A program made the position numbers and the translations under genes. From Pseudoxanthomonas jiangsuensis (lineage in GTDB: Bacteria > Pseudomonadota > Gammaproteobacteria > Xanthomonadales > Xanthomonadaceae): DNA of 64,000 bases. The number at the start of each line of letters is the position of its first letter. Within the stretch, counting starts at the first letter, position 1. Location: contig NZ_PDWL01000013.1 in assembly GCF_010093185.1 (NCBI RefSeq), positions 1 through 64,000 of the forward strand, read 5' to 3'. Positions 39,883 through 49,480 of the stretch are shown here, in pieces. The notes beneath the pieces are model-generated. The model ran no database searches. It had not been told where the DNA came from and was given only the letters and a program-made list of their open reading frames with translations.

Positions 39883-40881
39883 TCAGCCGCCCGGGTTGAA
39901 GGCCAGGGTACGGCGGGTGGTGACCGGGGCGTCGACCGGTTCGAAGCGCCAGCGGCGCACCGCGTTCGTCGCCTCGCGGTCGAACAGGCGGGCCGGGTTG
40001 GAACGCAGCACGCGCACGTCGGTGACTTCGCCATTGGTGCCGACCGTGAACTCCACCAACACCTCGCCGGCGGTGCCGGCGCGCAGGGCCTCGGGCGGAT
40101 AGCGCGGCGAGGGCATGCTGATCGGACGCAGGCTGCGCTGCGCCGGCGCGGCCGCCGGCGCGGCCGGGCGCGCGGCCTGCTGCTGGGCCGCCTGGGCGGC
40201 GGCGGCACGCTGCTGCTCGGCGGCGCGCTGCTCGGCCGCCTGGCGTTCGCTGGCCAGGCGCGCCGCTTCCTGCTGTTCGGCCAGGCGACGGGCGGCGTCG
40301 GCCTCGGCGGCTTGCTGCTGGGCCGTGCGCTGCTGTTCGGCCTGGGTGCGGGCCAGGGCGTCGGCCTTGGCCTTGGCGGCCTCGGCCTCGCTGCGCTGGG
40401 CCACCGTCTTCTGCGCCGCGTCGATGCTCTGCTTGATCCGCGGCAGGGCCGGGGCCGAGGCGTCCGCCTTCTCGATCAGCGCGGCCAGGCGCTGGGCCTC
40501 GTCGAACTGTTCGCGGGTGACCGCCTGCTCGGTGGCGATCACCGTGTAGGGCATCAGGTCGGTCAGGGCGCTGGCCACCGCCGGGTCGTCCGGCAGCTTG
40601 TCGCGCAGGGCCAGGTAGTACTCCATGGCGTTGTCGCCGGCCGGGGCGTACATCCGGTTCTCGCGCAGGGCCTGGGTGGCCGATTCGCGCAGCTGCTCGG
40701 CGCCCATGGCCTGGACGCTGGCGGCCACCGCCGGCGCGGGCGGCGTTGCGGCGGCCGGCGCGGCGGCGGGAGCCGCTGCCCCGGGGGCGGCTTCTTCCTG
40801 CTTGGAGCAGGCGGCCAGCGCCAGTGCCAGCAGCAGGCACGCGGACAAGCGCGACTTCGACGAAATCGTGTTCGACAGCAT
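39883..40881 (-). CDS. TonB-family C-terminal domain lipoprotein
   Basis: 332 residues. Lipobox LALAAC gives a lipidated Cys around residue 25, followed by SKQEEAAPGAAAPAAAP linker. A helical region and a long Ala/Gln/Glu/Arg coiled coil (about 160-245, AEQQRAAAAQAAQQQAA) lead to a TonB C-terminal domain (PSPRYPPEALRAGTAGEVL, VGTNGEVTDVRVLRSNP, ATNAVRRWRFEPV). Classical TonB has an N-terminal membrane helix that contacts ExbB; here it is replaced by a lipid anchor. The inner ATG is chosen for the lipoprotein signal and the CGGGGGAAC site before it; an ATG 21 nt upstream is possible. Confidence 0.82.
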   Translation of the reverse strand: MLSNTISSKSRLSACLLLALALAACSKQEEAAPGAAAPAAAPAAATPPAPAVAASVQAMGAEQLRESATQALRENRMYAPAGDNAMEYYLALRDKLPDDPAVASALTDLMPYTVIATEQAVTREQFDEAQRLAALIEKADASAPALPRIKQSIDAAQKTVAQRSEAEAAKAKADALARTQAEQQRTAQQQAAEADAARRLAEQQEAARLASERQAAEQRAAEQQRAAAAQAAQQQAARPAAPAAAPAQRSLRPISMPSPRYPPEALRAGTAGEVLVEFTVGTNGEVTDVRVLRSNPARLFDREATNAVRRWRFEPVDAPVTTRRTLAFNPGG

Positions 40882-41082
40882 TCGTTTGTTCCCCCGTGGC
40901 ATAGCCTGTGGTTCTTTCGCGGACGGTGCCCGAGGGCACCTGCGCTTGCGCCCGATTGTCAACCGGTTGGCGCGGCACCACAAGCCAAAGCCCAGATCCA
41001 GCCCGATCCGGCCCGCCTCGGCCTGGACGGGCCGCGCGGACGGGCCGTCGAAACCGTGACCGCGGTCGTATCGGCGCCGGCG

Positions 41083-42432
41083 CTACTTGCCGATGCAGAA
41101 GCTGGAGAAGATGTGTCCGAGCATCTCGTCGGCGCTGATCCGGCCGGTGATTTCCCCCAGCGCGTCGTGGCCCAGGCGCAGTTCCTCGGCGGCCAGTTCC
41201 AGCTGGCCATGGTCCAGTTCCGCGGCCGCGGCCGCCGCGTGCTCCAGGGTCCGGCGCAGGCCGTCGACCTGGCGGGCGCGGGCGCTGAACTCGCCCTCGG
41301 CAGCATCCGGCGCGCCGCCGGCAGCCAGCCGGCGCAGGGCGGCATGCAGGGCGTCCAGGCCGGTGCCGACCAGGGCGGACACCCGCAGTTCGCCTTCGGC
41401 CGGCGCCGGCGCATCGGCCGGCAGCAGGTCGGCCTTGTTGTGGATCCACAGCCGCGAAGGCACCCCGGCGGCGGCGGCGGCCAGCTCGGCCCGGGCGCCC
41501 TCGGGATCGCGCGCGTCCAGCACCAGCAGGGCCAGGTCGGCGCGCTCCAGCTCGGCGCGGGCGCGACGCATGCCTTCGCGCTCGATCGCGTCGCCGCCCT
41601 CGCGCAACCCGGCGGTGTCGGCCAGGACCAGCTCCAGGCCGTCGATGCGCACGGTCTCGCGCAGCACGTCGCGGGTGGTGCCGGCGACGTCGGCGACGAT
41701 CGCGCGGGCATCGCCGGCCAGGGCATTGAGCAGCGAACTCTTGCCGGCGTTGGGCGGGCCCAGAAGCACCGCGTGCAGGCCGTCGCGCAGGCGGCGGCCG
41801 CGTTCGGCCTCGGCCAGCAAGGCCTGGAGCTGCGACTGTAAGCCGTGCAGGCGGTCGCGGACCTGCGGCAGGCCCAGGGTCTCGATCGGCTCGTCGACGA
41901 AGTCGATCGCCGCCTCCACGTGGATCCGCAGCTGCAGGAGCCCGGCGGCGATCGCCTCGACCCGGCTGGAGAACACGCCCTCCAGCGAACGGCGGGCGGC
42001 GCGGGCGGCGCGCAGGTCGGCGGCGGCGATCAGGTCGGCGATCGCCTCGGCCTGGACCAGGTCGAGCTTGCCGTTGAGGAAGGCGCGCTCGCTGAACTCG
42101 CCCGGCCGCGCCTGGCGCGCGCCCAGCTCGATGCAGCGCGCCAGCAGCTGCCGCAACAGCACCGGGCTGCCGTGGCCCTGCAGTTCCACCACGTCCTCGC
42201 CGGTGAAACTACGCGGGCCGGGGAAATGAAGGGCGATGCCGTCGTCGATCACCGCGCCGGCCGCGTCGCGGAAGCGGACGTAGTGCGCGTGCCGCGGCCG
42301 CAGCGGCGGGCAGCCCAGGCCGGCGGCGACGTGCAGCGACCCGGGACCGGAGACGCGCAGCACGCCGACTCCGCCGGCGGCCGGGCCGCTGGCGATGGCC
42401 GCGATGGTGTCGTCGCCCGAGCCCTCGCTCAC
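41083..42432 (-). CDS. mnmE: tRNA modification GTPase MnmE
   Basis: GTPase that, with MnmG, makes the 5-carboxymethylaminomethyl modification of wobble U34 in tRNAs. 449 residues. The N-terminal tetrahydrofolate-binding domain ([20 protein letters not shown]) is followed by [16 protein letters not shown]1 [17 protein letters not shown]2 AGTTRDVL, G3 DTAG, G4 NKAD, and the C-terminal CIGK with the functional Cys. The GTG start forms a GTGA overlap with the large upstream lipoprotein gene, an unusual partner since yidC normally precedes it. Confidence 0.96.
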   Translation of the reverse strand: MSEGSGDDTIAAIASGPAAGGVGVLRVSGPGSLHVAAGLGCPPLRPRHAHYVRFRDAAGAVIDDGIALHFPGPRSFTGEDVVELQGHGSPVLLRQLLARCIELGARQARPGEFSERAFLNGKLDLVQAEAIADLIAAADLRAARAARRSLEGVFSSRVEAIAAGLLQLRIHVEAAIDFVDEPIETLGLPQVRDRLHGLQSQLQALLAEAERGRRLRDGLHAVLLGPPNAGKSSLLNALAGDARAIVADVAGTTRDVLRETVRIDGLELVLADTAGLREGGDAIEREGMRRARAELERADLALLVLDARDPEGARAELAAAAAGVPSRLWIHNKADLLPADAPAPAEGELRVSALVGTGLDALHAALRRLAAGGAPDAAEGEFSARARQVDGLRRTLEHAAAAAAELDHGQLELAAEELRLGHDALGEITGRISADEMLGHIFSSFCIGK

Positions 42433-45104
42433 GGCTGCAGCTTCTGCAGCTGCGCGCGCGCCTGCCCGGCGCCGCTGCCCTGCGGCTGCAGTTCCAGGTA
42501 GGTGTTGTAGGCCTGCTTCGCCCTGGCGTGGTCGCCAACGTGCAGGTAGGCGTCGCCCAGGTTGAGGTAGGCCACCGCGCGCGAGGGGTCGATCTTCAAC
42601 GTGTTCTCCAGCCAGCGCGCCGCTTCGGCGTAGCGCTGCTGGCGGTAGTAGACGAAGCCGAGGTTGTTGGCCGCCTGGGCGAAGTCCGGGCGCAGCTTCA
42701 GCGCCTCGGTGAACTGCGCCACCGCCTCGTCGTAGCGTTTCTCGCGGTACAGCTGCAGGCCGCGGTCGTTGGCCTGCTGGGCGCGCTGGCGGTCGGACAC
42801 CGGCACCGCCGCCGGCAGCACCAAGGTGTTGCTGCCGCCCTGCAGGCCGGCCACCGTCACCGCCGCCTCGCCGTCGCCCTGGGCCGCATCGACCCGGCTG
42901 TTGAGCGCGATCGCCTCGGCCGGCAGCTGGGCGGTATCGGCGTTGAGGAACTCCTGGCTGTCCGCCACCTGGAACACGAACTCGCCGCCCTGCGAGCCGG
43001 GCAGGCTGCCGAACGCCGGGGTCTGCCGCGAGACCGCCGACACCGCCGGGGCCACGTACGCCGCCAGCTCGGTGCCGGTGATCAGGCCGTCGCCATTGAG
43101 GTCGCCCTTGCCGCCCAGCGCCTGCAGCAGGATCCAAGTGAACACCGAATGGCCGTTGGGGCCGCTGTCGGCCACCTGCTGGTCGACGCCGCCGGCGGTG
43201 AGCATCTGCCGCGCGGTGCGGCGCGCGTTCTCGCGCAGGAACGCCGACGAGGCCGGCCCGCCGCGGGTCAGGCCCAGGCCGCTGTAGCAGGCGTCCATCA
43301 CGAACAGCACGTGCTTGGCCTGCAGGCTCTCGGCGATGTTCTGCACGTCGGTCATCGCGATCGCGTCGGTGGCGAACTCGTCCGGGTCCGAGTCCACCGG
43401 GATGATGTAGCCCAGGTCGCGGCCGGAGGCCAACCGGCGGGTGGCGCCGTGCCCGGCGAAGAACACGAACACCCGGTCGTTCTTCTGCGTCCGGCCGTCG
43501 GCCAGGCGGTCGTGGAACGCGGCCAGGATGTTGTTGCGGGTGGCCTGCTGGTTCTTCAGCACGATCACCTGCGAGGCCGGGAAGCCGAACTGGCCGGTCA
43601 GGGCGTCGGCGACGGCCTGGGCGTCGCGGCTGGCGTATTCGAGCTTGGGCCAGCGGGCGTAGTCGTCGATGCCGATGACAATCGCCCAGGACTTCTCGTA
43701 GCCGGTGGTGACCGTGGCCTCGTTGGCCGCTCCCGCGCGCGCGCGGCTGACGGTGAAGTCGCGGCCGTTCCAGCCGGCGAACTGGTAGCCGTCGGCGATC
43801 AGCCGGTCGAGGATCTGCGGCAAGGCCTTCACCGCGCGGTCGTGGATGTCGTGGAACAGGATGATCCCGCGCTGCTCCTTCTCCACCTGCGCCAGCACCC
43901 GCTGGACGATGGACTCGGGCACCGGGTCGGCCCAGTCCATCGAGTCGATGTTCCACATGATCGACTTCAGCCCGGCCTCGCCCAGCAGCTGCAGGCCTTC
44001 GGCGTTGCGCGCGCCGTAGGGGAAGCGGAACAGCGGTGCGCGGCGCTCGCCGACCTGGCGCAGCAAGGCGTCGGTGTCCAGCACCTGATGCCGCAAGGCG
44101 TCGCCGCTGGTGCGCGAGAGCTGGGCGTGGGTGAGGCTGTGGTTGCCCACCGCGTAGCCATCGGCCATCAGCTGGCGGCTGATCCCGGCCATTGGCCCCA
44201 GCTTCGGGGTGCCGTCGGTGACCGCGCCGAGGTTGCGGCCGACCTGGAAGAACACCCCGGGCACGTCGTAGCGCTTGAGGATGGCGACGATTTCGTCGGT
44301 GTGGGCCTTGTGCGGGCCGTCGTCGAAGGTCAGGACCACGGTCTTGCGCGGCAGGTCGCGGCCGAAGATCTCGCGCTCGCTGTCCTTCATCGACATCGGG
44401 TAGGGCTCGATCACCCCGTGGTCGCGCAGGATCGCCTCGCGGCTGTACAGGGTGCGCAGATGGGCGACGTAGTCGTCCCACTTCTCGCGCTTGAGTTCGA
44501 TCGCGCGGGTGCGGTCGAAGCGGCTGAAGATCCGGGTGATCTCCTGGTCGTAGTGGCGCTCGATCCCGTCCAGGGCGTCGAGGTCCTCGCCGATGCGCTG
44601 GTGCAGCTTCACCGCCGGCAGGGAGGAGTCGGCGCCGACCCGCTCGTGCAGGTCGCGCAGCACTTCGCGGAAGGCCAGGCGGTCGGCGTCGTACAGTTCT
44701 GGCGCCGACTCGATGTAGTCCAGGATCGCGCCAAGGGTGGCGAAGCGCCGCGGGTCCGGCGTGCGCAGCAGGGCGTCGAACTGGCCGGCGATGGCCTGGC
44801 GTCGTTCCAGGCCGTCGTGGAACAGCTGCTGGCCGATGCGGCTGGAGGTGGCGCGGTCGGACGCGGACTGCGCGTCCTCGTCGGCCAGCAGGACGATGAT
44901 CCGGCGGTGGTCGTCGAGCTGGCTCCGCAAAGACGCCAGGATCGGCGCGGCCGCCGCCTCTTCGCCGGCCGCGGCCTGGGCGGTGGCAGCGGCATCCCCC
45001 GATGCCGATGCCGGTACCGCGGTCCGTTCGCCGCAGCCGGCCAGCACCATGGACAGGCACAGCAGGAACGGCAGGAGGCGGCGCGAAACGAAGCGAGGAG
45101 GCAT
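42429..45104 (-). CDS. Multidomain lipoprotein: polysaccharide deacetylase - caspase-like peptidase - TPR
   Basis: 891 residues. Lipobox SMVLAGC gives Cys24. An Ala-rich linker and a helical region (about 52-245) precede a NodB-type deacetylase (about 253-450) with all motifs: TFDDGP 259-264, NHSLTH with His322 and His326, RFPYG 360-364, and [11 protein letters not shown] caspase-like C14 domain (about 470-700) follows: [20 protein letters not shown], the His of FFAGHG (552) and the Cys of DACYSG (606). It includes an EF-hand-type loop, [12 protein letters not shown], at 668-679. The C-terminus has about three TPRs (775-870). Both catalytic centres look intact. Predicted to act in the periplasm on cell-wall or exopolysaccharide and protein; partners unknown. 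A terminator separates it from yidC, while mnmE is coupled downstream. A possible -10 TAGAAT lies at 45145-45150. Confidence 0.88.
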   Translation of the reverse strand: MPPRFVSRRLLPFLLCLSMVLAGCGERTAVPASASGDAAATAQAAAGEEAAAAPILASLRSQLDDHRRIIVLLADEDAQSASDRATSSRIGQQLFHDGLERRQAIAGQFDALLRTPDPRRFATLGAILDYIESAPELYDADRLAFREVLRDLHERVGADSSLPAVKLHQRIGEDLDALDGIERHYDQEITRIFSRFDRTRAIELKREKWDDYVAHLRTLYSREAILRDHGVIEPYPMSMKDSEREIFGRDLPRKTVVLTFDDGPHKAHTDEIVAILKRYDVPGVFFQVGRNLGAVTDGTPKLGPMAGISRQLMADGYAVGNHSLTHAQLSRTSGDALRHQVLDTDALLRQVGERRAPLFRFPYGARNAEGLQLLGEAGLKSIMWNIDSMDWADPVPESIVQRVLAQVEKEQRGIILFHDIHDRAVKALPQILDRLIADGYQFAGWNGRDFTVSRARAGAANEATVTTGYEKSWAIVIGIDDYARWPKLEYASRDAQAVADALTGQFGFPASQVIVLKNQQATRNNILAAFHDRLADGRTQKNDRVFVFFAGHGATRRLASGRDLGYIIPVDSDPDEFATDAIAMTDVQNIAESLQAKHVLFVMDACYSGLGLTRGGPASSAFLRENARRTARQMLTAGGVDQQVADSGPNGHSVFTWILLQALGGKGDLNGDGLITGTELAAYVAPAVSAVSRQTPAFGSLPGSQGGEFVFQVADSQEFLNADTAQLPAEAIALNSRVDAAQGDGEAAVTVAGLQGGSNTLVLPAAVPVSDRQRAQQANDRGLQLYREKRYDEAVAQFTEALKLRPDFAQAANNLGFVYYRQQRYAEAARWLENTLKIDPSRAVAYLNLGDAYLHVGDHARAKQAYNTYLELQPQGSGAGQARAQLQKLQP

Positions 45105-45198
45105 GCGGCGGACCCGGGCGCGGCGGCGGGAGAGAGGCCGGAGGATTCTAAGGTTCCCGGCCCGGATCCGGAGACGGCGGACGGGAGGCGGATGCGAA

Positions 45199-45220
45199 GA
45201 ACCCGCCTTGCGGCGGGTTC
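45199..45220 (-). terminator. Terminator downstream of yidC
   Basis: A 9-bp stem GAACCCGCC / GGCGGGTTC with loop TTGC lies just past the yidC stop, followed on the minus strand by a short TTCTTC tract. It implies that the lipoprotein-mnmE pair has its own promoter. Confidence 0.65.
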
Positions 45221-45228
45221 CTCGTGGC

Positions 45229-46941
45229 TTACTTGGCCGGCGCGGCCTTGCTGGCCGGCTCGCCGTGGCGCTTCATCATCCACCACTGCTGGAGCAGGCC
45301 CAGGGCGCCGTTGGTGACCCAGTACAGGACCAGGCCGGCGGGGAAGAAGGCCATCATCACGCCGAACACCAGCGGCATGAACTGCATCATCTTCTGCTGC
45401 ATCGGGTCCATGCCCGGCGCCGGCTGCAGCTTCTGGGTGAACCACATCACCGCCACGTTGATCACCGGCAGGATGAAGTACGGGTCGCGCGCGGTCAGGT
45501 CCTGGATCCAGCCCACCCACGGCGCGTGGCGCAGCTCGACCGATTCCACCAGCACCCAGTACAGGGCCAGGAACACCGGCATCTGCACCAGGATCGGCAG
45601 GCAGCCGCCCATCGGATTGATCTTCTCCTTCTTGTACAGCTCCATCATGGCGACCTGGAACTTCTGCTTGTCGTCGCCGTAGCGCTCCTTCAGCTGCTGG
45701 ATGCGCGGCTGGAACTTGCGCATCTTGGCGAAGCTCTTGTACTGCGCCGCAGACAGCGGATACATGATCAGCTTGACCAGCAGCACCAGGCCGATGATCG
45801 ACCAGCCCCAGTTGCCGAGCAGGCCGTGCAGGTGGCTGAGCACCCAGAACAGGCCTTCGCCCAGGATTGCCAGGACCGAGAACTGGCTGTAGTCCACCGC
45901 GCGCTCCAGGCCCGGCACGCCTTGGGCGTGGATCTGCGAGACCAGCTTGGGGCCGACGTACAGGCGCGCCTGGGTGCTCGCGGTCGCGCCCGGCGCCACC
46001 GCCAGCGGCGCGCCCAGCTCGCGCACCAGCGAGCCGCTGGCCGGCTGGTCGATCGAGATGGTCGACGGCTGCTTGCCCTCGGGGATCCAGGCGCTGAAGA
46101 AGTGGTGCTGCAGCATCGCGATCCAGCCGCGGGCGGCCTGCTGGTTGACGTGGCCGTCCTCCAGGTAGTCCTCGTCGAACTTGCGCCGCTGGTAGCTGCC
46201 GTCGTACCAGGCCGCGCCGTTGAAGCTGAAGGATTCCGGGCTGGTGTAGCCGCGCTTGATCACCGGCGGCTTGCGGATCAGCTGGCGGTAGACCTGGCCC
46301 TGCCAGGGCTTGCCGCCCTGGTTGACGACCTCGTCGTTGACCTCGACCGCATACGCGCCGCGCTTGAAGGTGTAGGTGCGGCGGATCTGCACGCCGTCGG
46401 CGCCCTGCCAGACGAACGGCACGGCCACGCTGTCCTGGCCCTGCGCCAGCGCGAATTGGCGCTCGGCGCCGGCCGGCACGAAGCCGTTCTGGTGGTTCGG
46501 CGCAGAGCCATTCGCGCTGACCCAGCCGCTCTGGGCCGCATAGAAGTGCTCGGGATCCTGGCTGAACAGCCGCACCGGGGTGCTGCCGGGGTCGCGGGTC
46601 TGCGGGAACTGCAGCAGGTCGGCCTGGAGCACGCTGCCGCCGTCCAGCACCAGGTGCAGCACGTCGGTGGTCACCGTGACCCGGCTGGCCTTCTGCGCCG
46701 CGGCCGGGGCGCTGGCGGCCTCGAGCGCGGGAGCGGCGGCAGTCGGCACCGGGACCGCGGCATCCGCGGCGACGGGACCGGGAGCCGGCACCGCGACGGG
46801 CACGCCGGCGCCGGCATCGACCTGGGCAGCGGCGGGCTTGGCGGCCGGGGCAGGCGCGGCCTGCTCCTTGCCCCACTCCATCCACAGCAAGGTCGCCACC
46901 ATCAGCCAGGCAAGGATCAGGAATACGCGGGTCTGGTTCAT
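45229..46941 (-). CDS. yidC: Membrane protein insertase YidC
   Basis: Inserts proteins into the inner membrane alone or with SecYEG. 570 residues. N-terminal helix [20 protein letters not shown], an Ala/Pro-rich periplasmic linker (about 25-85), the P1 beta-sandwich domain, then the insertase core with [58 protein letters not shown] and [17 protein letters not shown] chosen for MNQTR, as in gammaproteobacterial YidC. It follows rnpA by 13 nt; no yidD was found between them. Confidence 0.97.
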   Translation of the reverse strand: MNQTRVFLILAWLMVATLLWMEWGKEQAAPAPAAKPAAAQVDAGAGVPVAVPAPGPVAADAAVPVPTAAAPALEAASAPAAAQKASRVTVTTDVLHLVLDGGSVLQADLLQFPQTRDPGSTPVRLFSQDPEHFYAAQSGWVSANGSAPNHQNGFVPAGAERQFALAQGQDSVAVPFVWQGADGVQIRRTYTFKRGAYAVEVNDEVVNQGGKPWQGQVYRQLIRKPPVIKRGYTSPESFSFNGAAWYDGSYQRRKFDEDYLEDGHVNQQAARGWIAMLQHHFFSAWIPEGKQPSTISIDQPASGSLVRELGAPLAVAPGATASTQARLYVGPKLVSQIHAQGVPGLERAVDYSQFSVLAILGEGLFWVLSHLHGLLGNWGWSIIGLVLLVKLIMYPLSAAQYKSFAKMRKFQPRIQQLKERYGDDKQKFQVAMMELYKKEKINPMGGCLPILVQMPVFLALYWVLVESVELRHAPWVGWIQDLTARDPYFILPVINVAVMWFTQKLQPAPGMDPMQQKMMQFMPLVFGVMMAFFPAGLVLYWVTNGALGLLQQWWMMKRHGEPASKAAPAK

Positions 46942-46954
46942 CGGGCAGGCAGGC

Positions 46955-47392
46955 TCAGCCGGAGGAGAGGTCCGGCATGGAATCGGAAGGGGAGGTCGGC
47001 TTGGTGGCCGCGGGCATTGTGCCGCCGGGGGCCGGCACGGGCAATGCGCCGGCCTTGCGCAGCAGCCGCAGGAAGGCGTCGACGATCTGCGCATGGCTGG
47101 CGCGGGCGGCGGCCGGGCGCGCCACGACCACGTAGTCGCCGGTGGCCAGCTGCGGACGCAGGCGACGGGTGGTCTCGCGCAGGATGCGTTTGATCCGGTT
47201 GCGGCCGACCGCGCGGGGATCGACCTTGCGCGACACCGCCAGGCCCAGCCGCGGCGGCGCCTCGCCGGGCAGCCAGTGCAGGCCGAGCAGGGGATCGCCG
47301 AGCCGGCGGCCGCCGTCGAACACGCGGGCGTATTCCACGCGCAAACGGACCCGGGCGCTGCGAGGGAATCGCGCGCGCGGGTCCGTGGTCAT
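46955..47392 (-). CDS. rnpA: Ribonuclease P protein component
   Basis: Protein subunit of RNase P, which matures tRNA 5' ends. 145 residues, longer than the usual ~120. The core has [40 protein letters not shown] (RNR motif) and [12 protein letters not shown]. The extra C-terminal ~30 residues are Pro/Ser/Thr-rich and probably disordered. The ATG for [12 protein letters not shown] is preferred over an Ala-rich upstream extension. Same transcript as rpmH and yidC. Confidence 0.93.
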   Translation of the reverse strand: MTTDPRARFPRSARVRLRVEYARVFDGGRRLGDPLLGLHWLPGEAPPRLGLAVSRKVDPRAVGRNRIKRILRETTRRLRPQLATGDYVVVARPAAARASHAQIVDAFLRLLRKAGALPVPAPGGTMPAATKPTSPSDSMPDLSSG

Positions 47393-47457
47393 TGCGGGTG
47401 CAGCAATCGCGGCGGCCGCGGCCTGCGCCGGGGGCGCAGGACCTGGCCGCATGGCGA

Positions 47458-47598
47458 TCAGGCGCTGAGGCGCTTGCGGCCCTTGGCGCGGCGGCGCGCC
47501 AGGACCTTGCGGCCGTCGGCGGTCTTCATCCGGGCGCGGAAGCCGTGGTCGCGCTTGCGCTTGAGGTTGCTGGGCTGGTAGGTGCGCTTGGTAGCCAT
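47458..47598 (-). CDS. rpmH: 50S ribosomal protein L34
   Basis: 46-residue ribosomal protein. [20 protein letters not shown] and [20 protein letters not shown] are canonical. First gene of rpmH-rnpA-yidC, transcribed divergently from dnaA. Confidence 0.98.
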   Translation of the reverse strand: MATKRTYQPSNLKRKRDHGFRARMKTADGRKVLARRRAKGRKRLSA

Positions 47599-47636
47599 GG
47601 CGGCACTCGATAAGGTTCGGGTCGAAAGAACCGGAA

Positions 47637-47666
47637 ATTCTAGGGGAGCCATGGTTCCCCGGTCAA
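47637..47666 (-). promoter_or_regulatory. Promoter of the rpmH-rnpA-yidC operon
   Basis: On the minus strand TTGACC, an 18-nt spacer and TAGAAT lie about 40 nt before the rpmH start. The spacer contains a GGGGAACCATGGCTCCCC palindrome. Confidence 0.75.
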
Positions 47667-47706
47667 CCCGTATCGGCAGCGGAGAACCTGACGCCCGGGA
47701 CGATGC

Positions 47707-47726
47707 TGTGGATGCCCTGTGGATTA
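47707..47726 (+). promoter_or_regulatory. Pair of DnaA-box-like sites upstream of dnaA
   Basis: TGTGGATGC (47707-47715) and TGTGGATTA (47718-47726) resemble the DnaA box TGTGGATAA with two and one mismatches. They are in direct repeat between rpmH and dnaA, well placed for dnaA autoregulation. Confidence 0.6.
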
Positions 47727-47840
47727 CTCTTGGGCGGAACGGTCGCCGGTGGTAGTCTGCCCCGTCCTGATTCCCGACCCTGCGGTCGACCGGCGACGCG
47801 AGAGCGGCGCGGCGATCGCCCGACGAGCTTTGCCTTTCCG

Positions 47841-49181
47841 ATGGATGCCTGGCCCCGCTGCCTGGAACGCCTCGAAGCCGAACTGCCGGCCGAAGACGTC
47901 CACACCTGGCTCAAACCCCTGCAGGCCGAGGAGCGCGCCGACGGCGTGGTCCTGTACGCCCCCAACGCCTTCATCGTCGAGCAGGTGCGCGACCGCTACC
48001 TGCCGCGGATCCGCGAACTGGCCCAGCATTTCGCCGGCCACCTGAACGTGGCCCTGGAGATCGGCTCGCGGCCCAAGGCGGCCGAGCCGGTCGCGGCCAT
48101 CGCCACCCCGTCCGGCGCGGTGGCCTCGACACGGCCGGCCGCGGCCGCCGAACCGTTCAACGGCAACCTCGACCCGCACTACGTGTTCGACAACTTCGTC
48201 GAGGGCCGCAGCAACCAGCTCGGCCGCGCCGCGGCCTGGCAGGCGGCGCAGAAGCCCGGCGACCGCGCCCACAACCCCCTGCTGCTGTACGGGGGCACCG
48301 GCCTGGGCAAGACCCACCTGATGTTCGCCGCCGGCAACGAGATGCGCCGGCTCAACCCGGGCGCGCGGGTGCTGTACCTGCGCTCGGAGCAGTTCTACAA
48401 CGCTTTCTTCCGCTCGCTGCAGGAGAAGACCGCCGACCAGTTCAAGCGCCAGTTCCAGCAGATCGACGCCCTGCTGATCGACGACATCCAGTTCTTCGCC
48501 GGCAAGGACCGCACCCAGGAAGAGTTCTTCCACACCTTCAACGCGCTGTTCGACAGCCGCCAGCAGATCATCATGACCTGCGACCGCTATCCGCGCGAGG
48601 TCGACGGCCTGGAGCCGCGGCTGAAGTCGCGCCTGGCCTGGGGCCTGTCGGTGGCGATCGATCCGCCGGACTTCGAGACCCGCGCGGCGATCGTGCTGGC
48701 CAAGGCCCACGAGCGGGGCACCCAGGTGCCCGACGAGGTCGCCTTCCTGCTGGCCAAGAAGATGCGCAGCAACGTGCGCGACCTGGAAGGGGCGCTCAAC
48801 ACCCTGGCCGCGCGCGCCAACTTCACCGGCCGCGCGATCAGCGTCGAGTTCGCCCAGGAGACGCTGCGCGACCTGTTGCGCGCCCAGCAGCAGGCGATCG
48901 GCATCCCCAACATCCAGAAGACCGTGGCCGACTACTACGGCCTGCAGGTCAAGGATCTGCTGTCCAAGCGCCGGACCCGCTCGCTGGCCCGCCCGCGGCA
49001 AGTGGCCATGGCGCTGACCAAGGAGCTGACCGAGCACAGCCTGCCGGAGATCGGCGACGCCTTCGCCGGCCGCGACCACACCACGGTCCTGCACGCCTGC
49101 CGCCAGATCCGCACGCTGATGGAGACCGACGGCAAGCTGCGCGAGGACTGGGACAAGCTGATCCGCAAACTGAGCGAGTAG
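47841..49181 (+). CDS. dnaA: Chromosomal replication initiator DnaA
   Basis: AAA+ initiator that binds DnaA boxes and opens oriC. 446 residues. N-terminal DnaB-interaction domain ([20 protein letters not shown]), short linker, AAA+ domain with Walker [14 protein letters not shown], Walker [21 protein letters not shown] and sensor motifs, and domain IV with [14 protein letters not shown]. The ATG for [11 protein letters not shown] is chosen; the open frame extending upstream covers the promoter/DnaA-box region. Confidence 0.97.
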   Translation: MDAWPRCLERLEAELPAEDVHTWLKPLQAEERADGVVLYAPNAFIVEQVRDRYLPRIRELAQHFAGHLNVALEIGSRPKAAEPVAAIATPSGAVASTRPAAAAEPFNGNLDPHYVFDNFVEGRSNQLGRAAAWQAAQKPGDRAHNPLLLYGGTGLGKTHLMFAAGNEMRRLNPGARVLYLRSEQFYNAFFRSLQEKTADQFKRQFQQIDALLIDDIQFFAGKDRTQEEFFHTFNALFDSRQQIIMTCDRYPREVDGLEPRLKSRLAWGLSVAIDPPDFETRAAIVLAKAHERGTQVPDEVAFLLAKKMRSNVRDLEGALNTLAARANFTGRAISVEFAQETLRDLLRAQQQAIGIPNIQKTVADYYGLQVKDLLSKRRTRSLARPRQVAMALTKELTEHSLPEIGDAFAGRDHTTVLHACRQIRTLMETDGKLREDWDKLIRKLSE

Positions 49182-49480
49182 TCCCCCGGACGGAAACGTG
49201 TCGGGGGGCCGCTTCGGGGCAACAGCGGTGGGCGAGCTGGGGTAAATTGGGCGCAACGCGGGGACGGGCTGGGGATAAGCCGGGGACAAAACCGGGCCCT
49301 CGAAACCATCCACAGCTTTTCCCGACCGGGCCGGGGACTTTCCCGCCCGTTTTGCCCTCCAGTAAAGTTTTTAAGAATCAAGGTGTTGGATACGTTTTCC
49401 ACAGCCGAAGGCGCCCTCCTACACCACCGCTTTTAGATTTATTCCACATCTTCTTTTAAAGCGTAGAGGCACGGAATCCC
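49182..49480. other. Candidate chromosomal origin (oriC) between dnaA and dnaN
   Basis: 299-bp gene-free region. DnaA-box-like nonamers: TGGGGATAA at 49270-49278 (one mismatch), CCATCCACA at 49306-49314 (two), TTTTCCACA at 49395-49403 (one), TATTCCACA at 49440-49448 (two). AT-rich runs such as AAAGTTTTTAAGAATCAAGG and TTTTAGATTTATTCC contrast with the GC-rich surroundings and could be the unwinding element. A CCCCCG/CGGGGG hairpin (49183-49207) follows the dnaA stop. The position matches the Xanthomonas-type origin. Confidence 0.7.

Noticed and set aside
46942..46954. Search for yidD between rnpA and yidC
   Set aside because: Only 13 nt separate the genes, so yidD is absent here.
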